From Rhodospirillales bacterium (lineage in GTDB: Bacteria; Pseudomonadota; Alphaproteobacteria; Rhodospirillales; Defluviicoccaceae), in contig JADJRE010000003.1 of the NCBI GenBank assembly GCA_016712375.1, positions 124,001 through 188,000 on the forward strand: a DNA stretch of 64,000 bases, read 5' to 3'. The notes under the pieces are model-generated. The model was not told where the DNA came from and made no database searches. It was given only the letters and a program-made list of their open reading frames with translations. This document shows, piece by piece, positions 35,071 through 44,225 of the stretch (position 1 is its first letter; each line of letters opens with the position of its first letter). Position numbers and translations under genes: made by a program.

Positions 35071-35547
35071 TCAGCTCGATCCGGCAGCTCGGGAGTTCGA
35101 CCGCTGTCGCTTCGGTTGCTCGGTGGCTGCGGCCGCCGTCCTGCCCAAGCCAATCTGCTTGGCGAACTCGGATCGCCGGGCGGCGTAGTTCGGCGCCACC
35201 ATCGGGTAGTCGGCCGGCAATCCCCACTTTTCGCGATACTGCTGCGGCGACATATTGAAGGTGGTCCGCAGGTGGCGTTTCAGCATCTTCAGCTTCCGGC
35301 CGTCCTCCAGGCAAACGATGTGGTCGGGCGTGACCGACTTGCGGATCGACACGGCCGGCTTCAGTGGCTCGGCGTTCTGCGGCGCCAACGCGCCGTCCAG
35401 GTTCGCCAGCGCCGCGACGACGCTGCGAATGAGCTCGGGCAGTTGCGTCGCCGGTACCGGGTTGTTGCTCACGTATGCGGTGACGATCTCGGACGTCAGC
35501 TGCAGAAGTGTCGTCTCGCCGCTCTCGGCTCCACTCGACGCATTCAT
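35071..35547 (-). CDS. MucR/Ros-family transcriptional regulator
   Basis: 158 residues from ATG 35547. The C-terminal half carries the MucR signature HIVCLEDGRKLKMLKRHLRTTFNMSPQQYREKWGL, a Ros-type zinc-finger region in which the second Cys is Asp, as in most MucR proteins. The N-terminal part (LLQLTSEIVTAYVSNNPV, LPELIRSVVAAL) is the oligomerisation helix region. MucR proteins are H-NS-like regulators found in alphaproteobacteria, which supports the taxonomic inference. Confidence 0.9.
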   Translation of the reverse strand: MNASSGAESGETTLLQLTSEIVTAYVSNNPVPATQLPELIRSVVAALANLDGALAPQNAEPLKPAVSIRKSVTPDHIVCLEDGRKLKMLKRHLRTTFNMSPQQYREKWGLPADYPMVAPNYAARRSEFAKQIGLGRTAAAATEQPKRQRSNSRAAGSS

Positions 35548-35617
35548 GGTCTCGATCGATCCTCTCTCTTGATGCCGGCTCCTCCCGATCAGGGGGATCG
35601 TCGCAAGACACCTGGGG

Positions 35618-36108
35618 CTACACTGTAGAAACTCTGCTGTGCGAGTCACCGGCGATTTTCTCGAAGGTCACGGGCGGGGCCGCAGGAACGCCGATCCGGT
35701 ACGGCCCGAGGAACAGGTCGCCCCGGGCGCGGCGCAGCAGGTAGGTGATCCGGCGCTGCGCCAGGTGATGCGGACGATCGTGCAGCATGTGGCAGCGTTG
35801 GCAGAGGCTGCGCAGATTGCGCAGGCGGTTGTTGGTCGGATCATGATCCAGGTGCGCCGCGGCGAGGACGACGCGCCGCATCCGCGCCGCCTGCTCGAGG
35901 TCGGGCCAGCGGGCGATGCGACCCCGCCCGTCCCGCCAGGTTCGCCGAACCGGATCGAACCATCGTCCGTCCGGTAGGCCGCCGGGGCGAGCCCGTGCGG
36001 CCGGCCGCACCCCTGGCACACGCCGCCGGCGCGCTCGAAGCGCACGCGCCGGCTGAGTTCGGCCCAGTGCGCGGGATACAGGCTGCGCAGCTCGCGCCGG
36101 ATCGGCAC
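35618..36108 (-). pseudogene. HNH-type nuclease, frame-shifted
   Basis: GTG 36108 begins PIRRELRSLYPAHWAELSRR and includes the first zinc knuckle CQGCGRPHG. The rest (LPDGRWFDPVRRTWRDGRG, AHLDHDPTNNRLRNLRSLCQRCHMLHD with the HNH histidines and second CxxC) is one frame away, to the stop at 35618. An indel near 35965-35985 explains this. It starts six bases after the resolvase stop, so the two are one transcription unit. Small HNH proteins with CxxC pairs are common on alphaproteobacterial plasmids and phages. Confidence 0.75.
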
Positions 36109-36113
36109 CGCCG

Positions 36114-36698
36114 CTACCCCGAAACCGTGGCGACGGCAGCGGCAAGTTCCGGCTGCCGACCGAGCACGCGGTAGACGGAGGCACGGCCGATGCCGAGGCG
36201 CCGGGCGATCGCCGCCGGCCCGAGCTTCTCCTCGGCATGGAGACGCCGAACCTCGGCAGCGTCGATCGACGGCTTGCGTCCCTTGTAAACACCGCGCGCC
36301 TTCGCCGCCTTGATCCCCTCCATCTGCCGCTCGCGGCGCAGATTGGTCTCGAACTCGGCGAACACGCCCAGCATGTCGAGGAACGCCTTGCCGGCGGCCG
36401 AGCCGGTGTCGACCGGCTGCTCGGTCGCCTTCAGCGCCACGCCCTTCGCCTTCAGTTCGTGGACAATGTCCTGCAGGTCTTTCAGCGAGCGCGCCAGACG
36501 GTCGACCCGGGTGACCACCAGGGTGTCGCCCGCGCGCAGGAAGGTGAGCAGCACCTCCAATTCCTCGCGTCCCTTTCGACGCGCGCCACTTGCTTTCTCG
36601 GCGCGGATTACCTCGCAGCCGGCCGCCTGCAGCGCGGCGTTCTGAATCCGCAGGTCCTGATCGATGCTCGAAACCCTGGCGTAGCCATAGACGGTCAT
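36114..36698 (-). CDS. Serine resolvase/invertase, 194 aa
   Basis: Catalytic domain with YGYARVSSIDQDL (Ser nucleophile about residue 10), VTRVDRLARSLKDL and GKAFLDMLGVFAEFETNLRRER, then a helix-turn-helix LGPAAIARRLGIGRASVYRVL. Length fits Tn3-type resolvases and plasmid multimer-resolution ParA proteins. A set of GTCTC-type half-sites lies immediately upstream (36710-36806), a likely res site and autoregulatory operator. Confidence 0.9.
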   Translation of the reverse strand: MTVYGYARVSSIDQDLRIQNAALQAAGCEVIRAEKASGARRKGREELEVLLTFLRAGDTLVVTRVDRLARSLKDLQDIVHELKAKGVALKATEQPVDTGSAAGKAFLDMLGVFAEFETNLRRERQMEGIKAAKARGVYKGRKPSIDAAEVRRLHAEEKLGPAAIARRLGIGRASVYRVLGRQPELAAAVATVSG

Positions 36699-36709
36699 GG
36701 ATAGCGAAG

Positions 36710-36806
36710 TGTCTCGTTAGGCTCTTTAACCCTCTCACCATACCGTCACGAATCTCAAAAATCAACCCTAATGAGACGCGAAACAGCGTCTCGTCGCATG
36801 TCTCGG
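36710..36806. promoter_or_regulatory. Candidate res site array for the adjacent resolvase
   Basis: Five half-site-like motifs: TGTCTCGTTAGG (36710-36721), CCTAATGAGACG (36767-36778), GAGACGC (36773-36779), GCGTCTC (36786-36792), TGTCTCGG (36799-36806). The first two form an inverted pair (10 of 12 bases). Arrangement and position match res sites beside resolvase genes. Confidence 0.6.
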
Positions 36807-37070
36807 TGGGGTATACCCTCCGATGCCGTGCCGATGCAGGCTTCTGCAGGCTTTTCACACCTTCAGCGGATCGAACTGAAGCGACGGGTCCTGTTCCTGC
36901 GGCTTCAGCCGCTTCATCCTTGCCCGCGCGAGGGGCGGCGCCCCTTAGAAAGGCCAACGGAGAAGCGCGCGCCCCCCGAGGCCGCGTCCAGCTTCCTTTC
37001 GTGCTTTCGTGCTTTGCTTAAATGGCGCGGCTATACGGCGCCTCGGCCGGGCGGCAAATGGCCGTTAGCT

Positions 37071-37190
37071 TTACAGGATGGCTTCGATGCCTTTGCGGCG
37101 GATGACGTTGAGCAGCACCAGGGCCGGGCCGGTCGGACGCTTGGCGCCGCGCTCCATCTGCGAGACGTAGCCGACCGTGAGATTGAGATA
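37071..37190 (-). pseudogene. 3' remnant of a NadS/HigA-like XRE antitoxin
   Basis: Frame ending at TAA 37071 reads NLTVGYVSQMERGAKRPTGP then ALVLLNVIRRKGIEAIL, the recognition helix and C-terminus of NadS-family antitoxins (YVSQxERGxxxPxGxALxLL). The 5' part is missing: at 37190/37191 the sequence switches to ISAs1 transposase. Confidence 0.7.
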
Positions 37191-37823
37191 GGGTCGGCGA
37201 AGAAGGCCGCGACCTCGCGCAGCATCGCCGGGCGGTTGGCCTTCAGCGCGAACAGATAGTCGCCGCCGCGGTCGAGCACCAGGTGCGCCGTCTCGGCCTG
37301 GGCGTGGATCGCGTCGCCGGTCACCAGCGCGCCGTCGAGCGTCAGCATGGCCAGCAAGGCGCGGGCGGCAGTGATCTCGTTCTCGCCCGGCGCCACCGCC
37401 CGCTGGCCGACGCTGAGCCGCGCGTCCGCCCCGAAGGCGGTCACCACGTGCAGCGGCGAGCGGGCGGCGGCGCGGTCGAAGGAGCGGCGCAGCGTCTTGC
37501 CGCCGATCGCCAGCACCCCCGCCGCCCCGTCCGCACCCAGGTCGCCCAGAAACGCCTCGAACGCCCGCCCGAATGCCGCAGGGTCGAGCAGCCGGAAGAT
37601 CCGGCTGAACGTGTCGTGGCTCGGCAAGCCATTCTCCAGCCTCAGAAACTCCCGCAGCAAGACTTCCCTGTCCTCGGCGAACTCGGCAAAGTCCACACAG
37701 CTCTCCGCTCCGCAAACCGACGCCACCAGCGCGATCGTCAGGATGTCCAGCAGCTCGTGACGCTGCGCATTGCCCCCGCCGCGGGTCCGGCATCTCCCGG
37801 AAAATCGTGATCAGCGACGCCAT
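37191..37823 (-). pseudogene. ISAs1-family transposase, truncated and frame-shifted
   Basis: ATG 37823 opens MASLITIFREMPDPRRG, the standard ISAs1 start. An extra G in a five-G run (37773-37777) then throws the frame, and VASVCGAESCVDFAEFAEDRE through GGKTLRRSFDRAA, FGADARLSVGQ, ALVTGDAIHAQ and YLFALKANRPA follow in the corrected frame. The gene ends abruptly after VAAFFADP at 37191, losing the last catalytic part. Inactive remnant. Confidence 0.85.
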
Positions 37824-38151
37824 GGGCTCCCTCCCGAAAAACCCATGACAGAATCCAAATCACCCCCGCCCGCCAGACCTTTCCTTCAAATGCGATTCCC
37901 CTGACGGCACTCCCCGCTCACCTGCGTTCTTTTGTGCTTTTTGGCTTTTTCAGGCGAACAGGACCGTCCCTCTAGGGATCTCTCCTGGACGGCGTCAGAC
38001 GCGCTTAATAACCCAGTTGGAGCTATGGTATTCTCCCACAGGCTGGATTCGCTGGGGGGTGCGGACTTGATGACGAACTTAGGAGTAGCGCTAGCGATTG
38101 GCGTTCATCCGCGTCCCGCGACCTCTTTCGTCTATGACCGGGAGGAACAGG
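37824..38151. other. Intergenic region before the Hachiman-like pair
   Basis: The first part (to about 37920) is probably the left end of the ISAs1 element. The remainder holds the likely promoter for the nuclease-helicase operon. A GGGAGG ribosome site at 38140-38145 belongs to the GTG start at 38152. Confidence 0.4.
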
Positions 38152-38931
38152 GTGGCGCAGTTCAATGAATGGTGCGTGGCGGTCAACGAGCCGGTGGGGA
38201 ACCATCATCGCCAGGTGATGACCGGACAGGCGGCGAACCTCGCCACCGGCATCCAGGCAACCGCCGCCATCGTGCCCTCGCATTATGCGTCGGAAGAACA
38301 TGTGGCGCGCGCGCTCGCCCGGCTCGGCAAGCACGCTGCGGCGGCGCTGATCGAGGGCAAGCTCCCGACCACCAAGGCGATCCGCTCCGGCGACCTGGGC
38401 GAAATCTATGCGACCGAGTGGATCGACGCTCATAGCGGCGGTTACCGCGCGCCTATTAAGCGGCTGCGCTGGAGGGACCATCGCAACATGGCGATGCGCG
38501 GTGACGACGTGATCGGCATCCTCCAAGACGCCCAATCACAGCGCCTTCGTTTCCTGAAAACGGAGGCGAAGAGCCGCGCCACGCTCACCCCCCAGGTCCT
38601 CACCGATGCGCGTACCGGCCTCGACAAGGACGGCGGGCTGCCCTCGGCGCACGCCCTGTCCTTCATCTCGGCGCGGTTGCTCGAACTCGACAATCTGCCG
38701 CTGGCCGATGCGATTGATGACGCGCTGCTCAAGCACGGCATCCCGCCGAAGAACGTCCGGCACCTGCTTTTCACATTTTCCGGCAACGCGCCCGATGCGC
38801 TGCTGACCGCATCCCTTCAGGCCTATCCCGGCCCCATCAACCAATGGGGCATCGGGCTCCGCGTGCAAGGCCATGCCGACTTCATCGGCGCGGTCTATGA
38901 TCGAGTGATCGCCGATGCCAACAACCCCTGA
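38152..38931 (+). CDS. hamA: HamA/AbpA-like DUF1837 nuclease of a Hachiman-type defence pair
   Basis: 259 residues from GTG 38152, chosen for GGGAGG six bases upstream (a longer frame reaches 38098). The middle holds RSGDLGEIYATEWID, RAPIKRLRWRDHRNMAMRGDDVIGI and LRFLKTEAKSRATL, the G-D-G-E, conserved D and ExK pattern of DUF1837 PD-(D/E)xK nucleases. In Hachiman (HamAB) and the related E. coli AbpAB this nuclease associates with a helicase and degrades DNA during phage infection. The downstream overlapping helicase supports the call; the divergence means it could be a related subtype. Confidence 0.72.
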   Translation: MAQFNEWCVAVNEPVGNHHRQVMTGQAANLATGIQATAAIVPSHYASEEHVARALARLGKHAAAALIEGKLPTTKAIRSGDLGEIYATEWIDAHSGGYRAPIKRLRWRDHRNMAMRGDDVIGILQDAQSQRLRFLKTEAKSRATLTPQVLTDARTGLDKDGGLPSAHALSFISARLLELDNLPLADAIDDALLKHGIPPKNVRHLLFTFSGNAPDALLTASLQAYPGPINQWGIGLRVQGHADFIGAVYDRVIADANNP

Positions 38932-41900
38932 CGCCATCGCGGCCGATATCGCCGAAGCGGCGACCGCTGGGTTCCGCGGCCGGCTGATCGCTCGCGGCCA
39001 GGCCCGCGCGATCATCTGGCGCGACGGCGCCCTCCCGCCCGACGCGCCGGCCTTCGCGCCCCAGCTCAGCTACGATCTCCACTCATACGCCTATGCACTG
39101 CTGGGCCTCGGCCTGCGCCTTCGCGAGCTTGGCGGCGACGCAGCGCAGGCGCGCACGGCATTTGAGCAGGCGGCCACGGCGCTTGAGGCGGTGATGGCCA
39201 AAGGCAACCGCCAGGAGGCCGATCGCGACTTCCATTTCGTCATGGCCGCGGCGGCCTACCATCTCGCCCATCTTTCTGCTCGGGCCTACTCCCTGCTCGC
39301 GATCGTCGAGACCGACGGGAATTTTTCCCCCGTCGAGCGGACGCTTGCGCAGTTGATGCGCCGCAATTTCGCCGCTCTACGCGCAACCGTTCTCGACTAT
39401 CGGGCCTCCGGCCAGGGCAGCGACGCACGGATCGCCGCTGGCATTCAGGCTCAGCTCGATCAGGCTGAAGCCGTTGCTGTCCCACCGAAGGACGGCAACG
39501 ACTTCCTCTTCGACGGGCTCGATATCGCGCTCACCGACGCCTTTATGGCCGCCATGTCGCTTTTCCTGCTCGCCCTAGAACGGGGCGAGCGTCCGCTTGT
39601 CGACCAGGCGCTGGAGCGGCTCCGCGTCAACCTCGCGATCTGCAGCGAGATGAACATGCTACCACAATGGTGGGCGCATCGCGTCGCGATCCACCTCATG
39701 TCGGATCTGTGGTCGAGCACCTTCCATGAGAGGGTCCCGCTTCAGCCTGCCGGCGGATTGGCCGCCGACTGGCCGCGACTGCGCGAACTGTTCATCGCAT
39801 TGCTGCAACGTCGCGCCAAGGCGGAAATCGACCTGTGGCCATCGCAAACAGAGGCGGCCGCGCGCGCGGTCGATCAGTCCGACGACCTAGTGGTGTCGCT
39901 CCCGACGGGTGCCGGCAAGACACGCATCGCCGAACTCTGCATCCTGCGCTGCCTCGCCGGCGGCAAGCGGGTGGTCTTCGTGACCCCTCTACGCGCCTTG
40001 TCGGCGCAGACCGAAACCACGCTGCAACGGACCTTCGGCCCGCTCGGCAAGACCATCTCGGCGCTCTACGGCAGCATCGGCGTCAGCGGCTTCGACGAGG
40101 ACGCGATGCGGGAGCGCGACATTGTCGTCGCGACGCCCGAGAAGCTCGACTTCGCGCTTCGCAACGATCCCTCGCTTCTCGACGATGTTGGCCTCTTGGT
40201 GTTCGACGAAGGGCATATGATCGGCCTCAACGAGCGCGAGGTCCGCTACGAGGTGCAGATCCAGCGGCTCCTCCGCCGCGCAGATGCGCAGGACCGCCGC
40301 ATTGTCTGTCTCTCGGCGATCCTGCCCGATGGCGACCAGCTCGACGACTTCGCCGCCTGGCTGCGCCGCGATCACCCGGGCGGGCTGATCAAGAACGACT
40401 GGCGACCGACCCGGCTGCGCTTTGGCGAGGTGGTGTGGACGTCGCCGACAGCGCGGCTCAATCTGCGGGTTGGCGGCGAGCGGCCGTGGGTCCAGCGTTT
40501 CCTCACCGGCGCCGCGCCGCCCAACTGGATTCCACCCAAGCACCGCCGCACCCGCCTGTTTCCCGATGACCAGCGCGAACTCTGCCTCGCGACCGCCTGG
40601 CGCCTCGTCGAGGACGGCCAGACCGTCCTCGTCTTCTGCCCCGAGCGGCGCAGCGTGGAACCGTTCGCCGCCGTCATTGTCGATCTGCATGAGCGCGACG
40701 CCCTGCGCTCCCTGCTTGAGGCCGACCCGAACGTCCTGAACACCGCGATCGCGCTCGGCGAGGAATGGCTGGGCGCCGACAGCGCCATCCTGAAATGCCT
40801 TCGTCTCGGCGTTGCCCTGCATCACGGCGCGTTGCCTACGGCTTATCGCAAGGAGGTCGAGCGCCTGCTGCGCGAAAATGTCCTCAAGGTCACGATCTCC
40901 TCGCCGACCTTGGCACAGGGCCTCAATCTGTCGGCCACCGCCGTCGTCATGCATTCCCTTCACCGGGCCGGTGAGCGGATCGAGATCAGCGAATTCAAGA
41001 ACGTCATCGGCCGCGCCGGGCGCGCGTATGTCGACGTCGAAGGGATCGTCCTCTTCCCCATGTTCGGCGACGTCGCCAAGAAACGGCGGAACTGGGAAGC
41101 GCTCATCACAGATCTCGGAACGCGCGAGATGGAAAGCGGCTTGGTGCGGCTGGTTGCGGCGCTTCTGTCGCGGATGCGCGCGCGCATCCGCGGCGACCTC
41201 AACCAGCTTGTCGAATATGTCGTCAACAACGCCGCCGCCTGGACCTTCCCTGAGGTCGCCAACGAAAAGCCCGAGGATCGCGAACGCGCCATCGCCGACT
41301 GGGAACGTCACGTCGCGATGCTCGACACGGCAATCCTCAGTCTCATCGGCGAAAACGACATTCCTGACGAAGAAATCGAGGCGGCGCTCGACGACATCCT
41401 TCAATCCTCGCTGTGGCACCGCCGCCTGCAGCGGCAGGACGCGCCGCAGGTGCAGCAGGTGCTCCGGGCTGGCCTGATGTCCCGCAGCCGCCTGATCTGG
41501 AGCCAGTCAACCGCCGCCCGGCGCCGCGGCTATTTCCTCGCAGGGGTCGGGTTGACGACGGGCCACGCGCTCGACGCCATCGCCGCTGACGCCAATCTAC
41601 TCCTTGTTCAGGCAAACGGCGCCATCCTTGAGAGCGATGCCGAGGCGGCGATCGCGGCGATAACCGGCCTCGCCGAACGGGTCTTTGGCTTCTATCCATT
41701 CACGCCCGACCCGTTGCCGGCGAACTGGCGCGACATCCTGCGCTCGTGGCTGCTCGGCCAGCCGCTTGCGGCGCTGGGCACGGGCCAGCCAGCTGAGACG
41801 CTGCAATTCGTCGAAGGCGGTCTCGTCTATCGGCTGCCATGGGCGATGGAGGCGATCCGTGTTCGCGCTGCCGCCAATGGCGACACGGTCGAGGTGTTCA

Positions 41901-42427
41901 AGCTGGAGGATCATGAACTGAGCGTTGCGGTCCCGGCCGTCGAGACTGGCACGCTGAACCGCGCAGCCTCCATCCTCATCCAGGCCGGCTTTAATTCACG
42001 CCTCGCAGCGATCAAAGTGGTGACCGACACCGGCGCGACCTTCCAGCACGGTCCAGGGATTGCGCCAGTGGGCTCAATTCCGGACGTCGTCGCCGCTTGG
42101 GGCGGATTGCTCGACTGGCCGACAGCCGAGACGAGACCGATTTGGCTGGAGTTTTCACAGAGTTTTACGCCCGCCGAGAACCGCACCTGGGCGGATCGGA
42201 GATATTGGGCCGCGGTCAACTGGCTCGGCAATCCTCCGCCCGCGGGCACACCGGTGCAGGTTCGCCATTGGGGCGGCCAACCCCGCGTGCTATCGGCCGA
42301 CGGGGCAACGCTCGGCACGGTGCAGGCCGCCCTTAATCCCGATCGCGTGGGTTTGCTGAGGGCCACGGTAGCCAATGATCCTGGCAAGATCGATATCGTC
42401 TATTTGGGACCAGCCGACATCGGCTAA
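38915..42427 (+). CDS. hamB: HamB/AbpB-like DEAD/DEAH helicase
   Basis: 1170 residues overlapping the nuclease gene by 17 bases. A helical N-terminal region of about 310 residues precedes the SF2 core: SQTEAAARAV Q-like motif, Walker A LPTGAGKTRIA, TPLRALSAQ, motif II FDEGHMIG, motif III LSAIL, HHGALP, motif V ISSPTLAQGLNLSATAV and motif VI IGRAGRAY. These are Ski2/Brr2-like features. The C-terminal ~400 residues are unassigned. Hachiman HamB detects damaged or invading DNA and releases HamA; this role is inferred by analogy. Confidence 0.8.
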   Translation: MPTTPDAIAADIAEAATAGFRGRLIARGQARAIIWRDGALPPDAPAFAPQLSYDLHSYAYALLGLGLRLRELGGDAAQARTAFEQAATALEAVMAKGNRQEADRDFHFVMAAAAYHLAHLSARAYSLLAIVETDGNFSPVERTLAQLMRRNFAALRATVLDYRASGQGSDARIAAGIQAQLDQAEAVAVPPKDGNDFLFDGLDIALTDAFMAAMSLFLLALERGERPLVDQALERLRVNLAICSEMNMLPQWWAHRVAIHLMSDLWSSTFHERVPLQPAGGLAADWPRLRELFIALLQRRAKAEIDLWPSQTEAAARAVDQSDDLVVSLPTGAGKTRIAELCILRCLAGGKRVVFVTPLRALSAQTETTLQRTFGPLGKTISALYGSIGVSGFDEDAMRERDIVVATPEKLDFALRNDPSLLDDVGLLVFDEGHMIGLNEREVRYEVQIQRLLRRADAQDRRIVCLSAILPDGDQLDDFAAWLRRDHPGGLIKNDWRPTRLRFGEVVWTSPTARLNLRVGGERPWVQRFLTGAAPPNWIPPKHRRTRLFPDDQRELCLATAWRLVEDGQTVLVFCPERRSVEPFAAVIVDLHERDALRSLLEADPNVLNTAIALGEEWLGADSAILKCLRLGVALHHGALPTAYRKEVERLLRENVLKVTISSPTLAQGLNLSATAVVMHSLHRAGERIEISEFKNVIGRAGRAYVDVEGIVLFPMFGDVAKKRRNWEALITDLGTREMESGLVRLVAALLSRMRARIRGDLNQLVEYVVNNAAAWTFPEVANEKPEDRERAIADWERHVAMLDTAILSLIGENDIPDEEIEAALDDILQSSLWHRRLQRQDAPQVQQVLRAGLMSRSRLIWSQSTAARRRGYFLAGVGLTTGHALDAIAADANLLLVQANGAILESDAEAAIAAITGLAERVFGFYPFTPDPLPANWRDILRSWLLGQPLAALGTGQPAETLQFVEGGLVYRLPWAMEAIRVRAAANGDTVEVFKLEDHELSVAVPAVETGTLNRAASILIQAGFNSRLAAIKVVTDTGATFQHGPGIAPVGSIPDVVAAWGGLLDWPTAETRPIWLEFSQSFTPAENRTWADRRYWAAVNWLGNPPPAGTPVQVRHWGGQPRVLSADGATLGTVQAALNPDRVGLLRATVANDPGKIDIVYLGPADIG

Positions 42428-42592
42428 TCGACGCGTTTGGGCGGCTTGCGAATGAAGCCCTTTCCGGCAGGAATGATCTGTCCGTTCGGTAATGGTCCGC
42501 TGCTCGGCAAGCGAATGAGGCTCATTGTCCCAGCCCGCGGCTTGCAGTTTGGGCACGACATATTTTCGGCAAGTGTCAGCTTCGCCGGACAA
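42424..42592 (-). pseudogene. HsdR N-terminal remnant
   Basis: ATG 42592 reads MSGEADTCRKYVVPKLQAAGW then NEPHSLAEQRTIT, the N-terminus of EcoEI-like type I R subunits. One base too many near 42508 moves the frame to GQIIPAGKGFIRKPPKRVD, then stops. Only ~57 codons survive, directly against the end of the helicase gene. A type I RM locus was probably displaced here. Confidence 0.75.
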
Positions 42593-42713
42593 GAAAGCCC
42601 TGACTGCCGTGTTGTGAAGGTACAGCGATAGCGCCTAATACCCACTGGGCCAGACCTTCTGGGGACTGAGCGACCGTTCTTTCAGAACCCGGACGTTATA
42701 GAAAATCAAGGCA

Positions 42714-43670
42714 TCACCACGCGACTTCCTTGAATGGATTGCGCTCGAGTTTGGCGGCGCGAATTTTTGCACGCAGCATCGCCATTAGATCGTAATCTCG
42801 GTTTAAAACGTCCACGACCTCGCGCAGGGTACAGAGCACTATTACGCGCTGTTGCAGAAAATCTCTGCACATATTCAGGGCGGCAGGCGTGAAATCAGAG
42901 CTAGAAATAAGTATCCCTCCGACGCTACTTCGCACAAGTATCCTATTGATGTGCGGAGAGACCTCAGTCGGCCCGAGCGGATCCTCCCACCATTTCATTT
43001 CAACCAAAAACAGATGCGTGTCGATTTCGACCACGCCATCTATCTGCTCCTCGACACCGCCATGTCCGCCTTTTCGACGGAAATCCTCGGCGATGAGGGC
43101 GTCATAAGCTCGAAACATGCTGTTTAAAACACCTTCCAGGGCCTTCCCGCGTCGATGTGGGTTAGTCTCGGCAAACAACGCGAACAGCCCCTTTTTAGCC
43201 GCCGCAATCTTCTCCTGACGTTCACGGATTACCCTGAGCTTTTCCTGCTGCTCAGTGCGACGCGCCTCCACTGCCAGGTCACGCTCCCGACTGATCCGAG
43301 TGAAGCTGTCTTTGACGTTGACGATGCGGCAGACTTCGGCAACCAAACCCTTTGCCTTCATCACCTCGTTATCGTAGCAACGGCTGAAATCCTCAAATCC
43401 AGTGACTCGCTTTAGGAGCTCGCGCCGCGCGGCAAGCAGTGCATCGCCCCCTTCGTTCATCCGCGTCAGAATAGTCCGCGCCGACTCGTGTTTTCGGACG
43501 CTCTGCCTGTCTGTCTTAAGCTGCTTTTCAATGTCAGAAGTAAACTCCGGCGGAACACCGGCACCACGGAAAAATAGGATGAGATCCATTTTAGACTTAC
43601 ATAGAGCCGGAATCGCATCGACAAGAAGGGCAAACAGCTCTGGAGGATACTGGAAGATAGCGCCGCTCAT
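42714..43670 (-). CDS. Mrr-like restriction endonuclease with coiled coil
   Basis: 318 residues. N-terminal helical region resembling an effector-recruiting domain (ELFALLVDAIPALCKSKMDLILFFRGAGVP), then a charged coiled coil (RERDLAVEARRTEQQEKLRVIRERQEK). The C-terminal Mrr-type nuclease has EEQIDGVVEIDTHLFLVEMKWW, i.e. D...ExK, preceded by a GKALEGVLNSMF helix and followed by GGILISSSDFT. Probably cuts modified or foreign DNA. Its ATG overlaps the stop of the upstream resolvase gene by four bases, an unusual pairing. Confidence 0.8.
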   Translation of the reverse strand: MSGAIFQYPPELFALLVDAIPALCKSKMDLILFFRGAGVPPEFTSDIEKQLKTDRQSVRKHESARTILTRMNEGGDALLAARRELLKRVTGFEDFSRCYDNEVMKAKGLVAEVCRIVNVKDSFTRISRERDLAVEARRTEQQEKLRVIRERQEKIAAAKKGLFALFAETNPHRRGKALEGVLNSMFRAYDALIAEDFRRKGGHGGVEEQIDGVVEIDTHLFLVEMKWWEDPLGPTEVSPHINRILVRSSVGGILISSSDFTPAALNMCRDFLQQRVIVLCTLREVVDVLNRDYDLMAMLRAKIRAAKLERNPFKEVAW

Positions 43671-44215
43671 GACGTCAACCTTGAAATCGTCCAGCCGCTG
43701 ACGTTGTAGCTGCGCCCGATCTCGGCCAACGTCTCCTCGCCGCGCTCACGCCTGGCAACCGCCTCGCGCCTCTGATGATCGGTAAGCTTCGGTTTGCGGC
43801 CCAGCTTCACCCCTCGCGCCTTGGCGCGCTCCCGGCCCTCGCCGGTGCGCGCCCGGATCAGCTCGCGCTCGAACTCTGCGAGGCCGCCCAGCACGGTAAG
43901 CATCAACCGCCCGTGCGCCGTCATCGTATCGGCCCATGTGTCGCCAAGGGATCGGAATCCGGCTCCCTTGTTGGTGATCGCGGCGAGGGTGTTGAGAAGG
44001 TCGCGGGTCGAGCGGGCCAGCCGGTCGAGTCGTGTCACGGCGAGCACGTCGCCAGGGGCAAGCGTCTCGAGCAACCGGCGAAGCTGCGCTCGGTCGGTCT
44101 TGGCACCGCTCGCCACCTCCTGGAACACCTTCGCCGCTCCGGCGGCTGTCAACGCGGCAACCTGCGCCGCGACGCTCTGGCCGTCCGTCGATACTCTCGC
44201 GTAGCCGTAAATCAT
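43667..44215 (-). CDS. Serine resolvase, 182 aa, coupled to the nuclease gene
   Basis: MIYGYARVSTDGQSV opens a resolvase domain (Ser about residue 9), with VTRLDRLARSTRDLL and TVLGGLAEFERELIRART, then a C-terminal HTH (ETLAEIGRSYNVSGWTISRLTS). ATG 44215 is preferred; an in-frame GTG at 44230 is possible. It reads directly into the Mrr-like nuclease (ATGA). Candidate res repeats lie just upstream. Confidence 0.9.
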   Translation of the reverse strand: MIYGYARVSTDGQSVAAQVAALTAAGAAKVFQEVASGAKTDRAQLRRLLETLAPGDVLAVTRLDRLARSTRDLLNTLAAITNKGAGFRSLGDTWADTMTAHGRLMLTVLGGLAEFERELIRARTGEGRERAKARGVKLGRKPKLTDHQRREAVARRERGEETLAEIGRSYNVSGWTISRLTS

Positions 44216-44225
44216 GCCCGCATTA

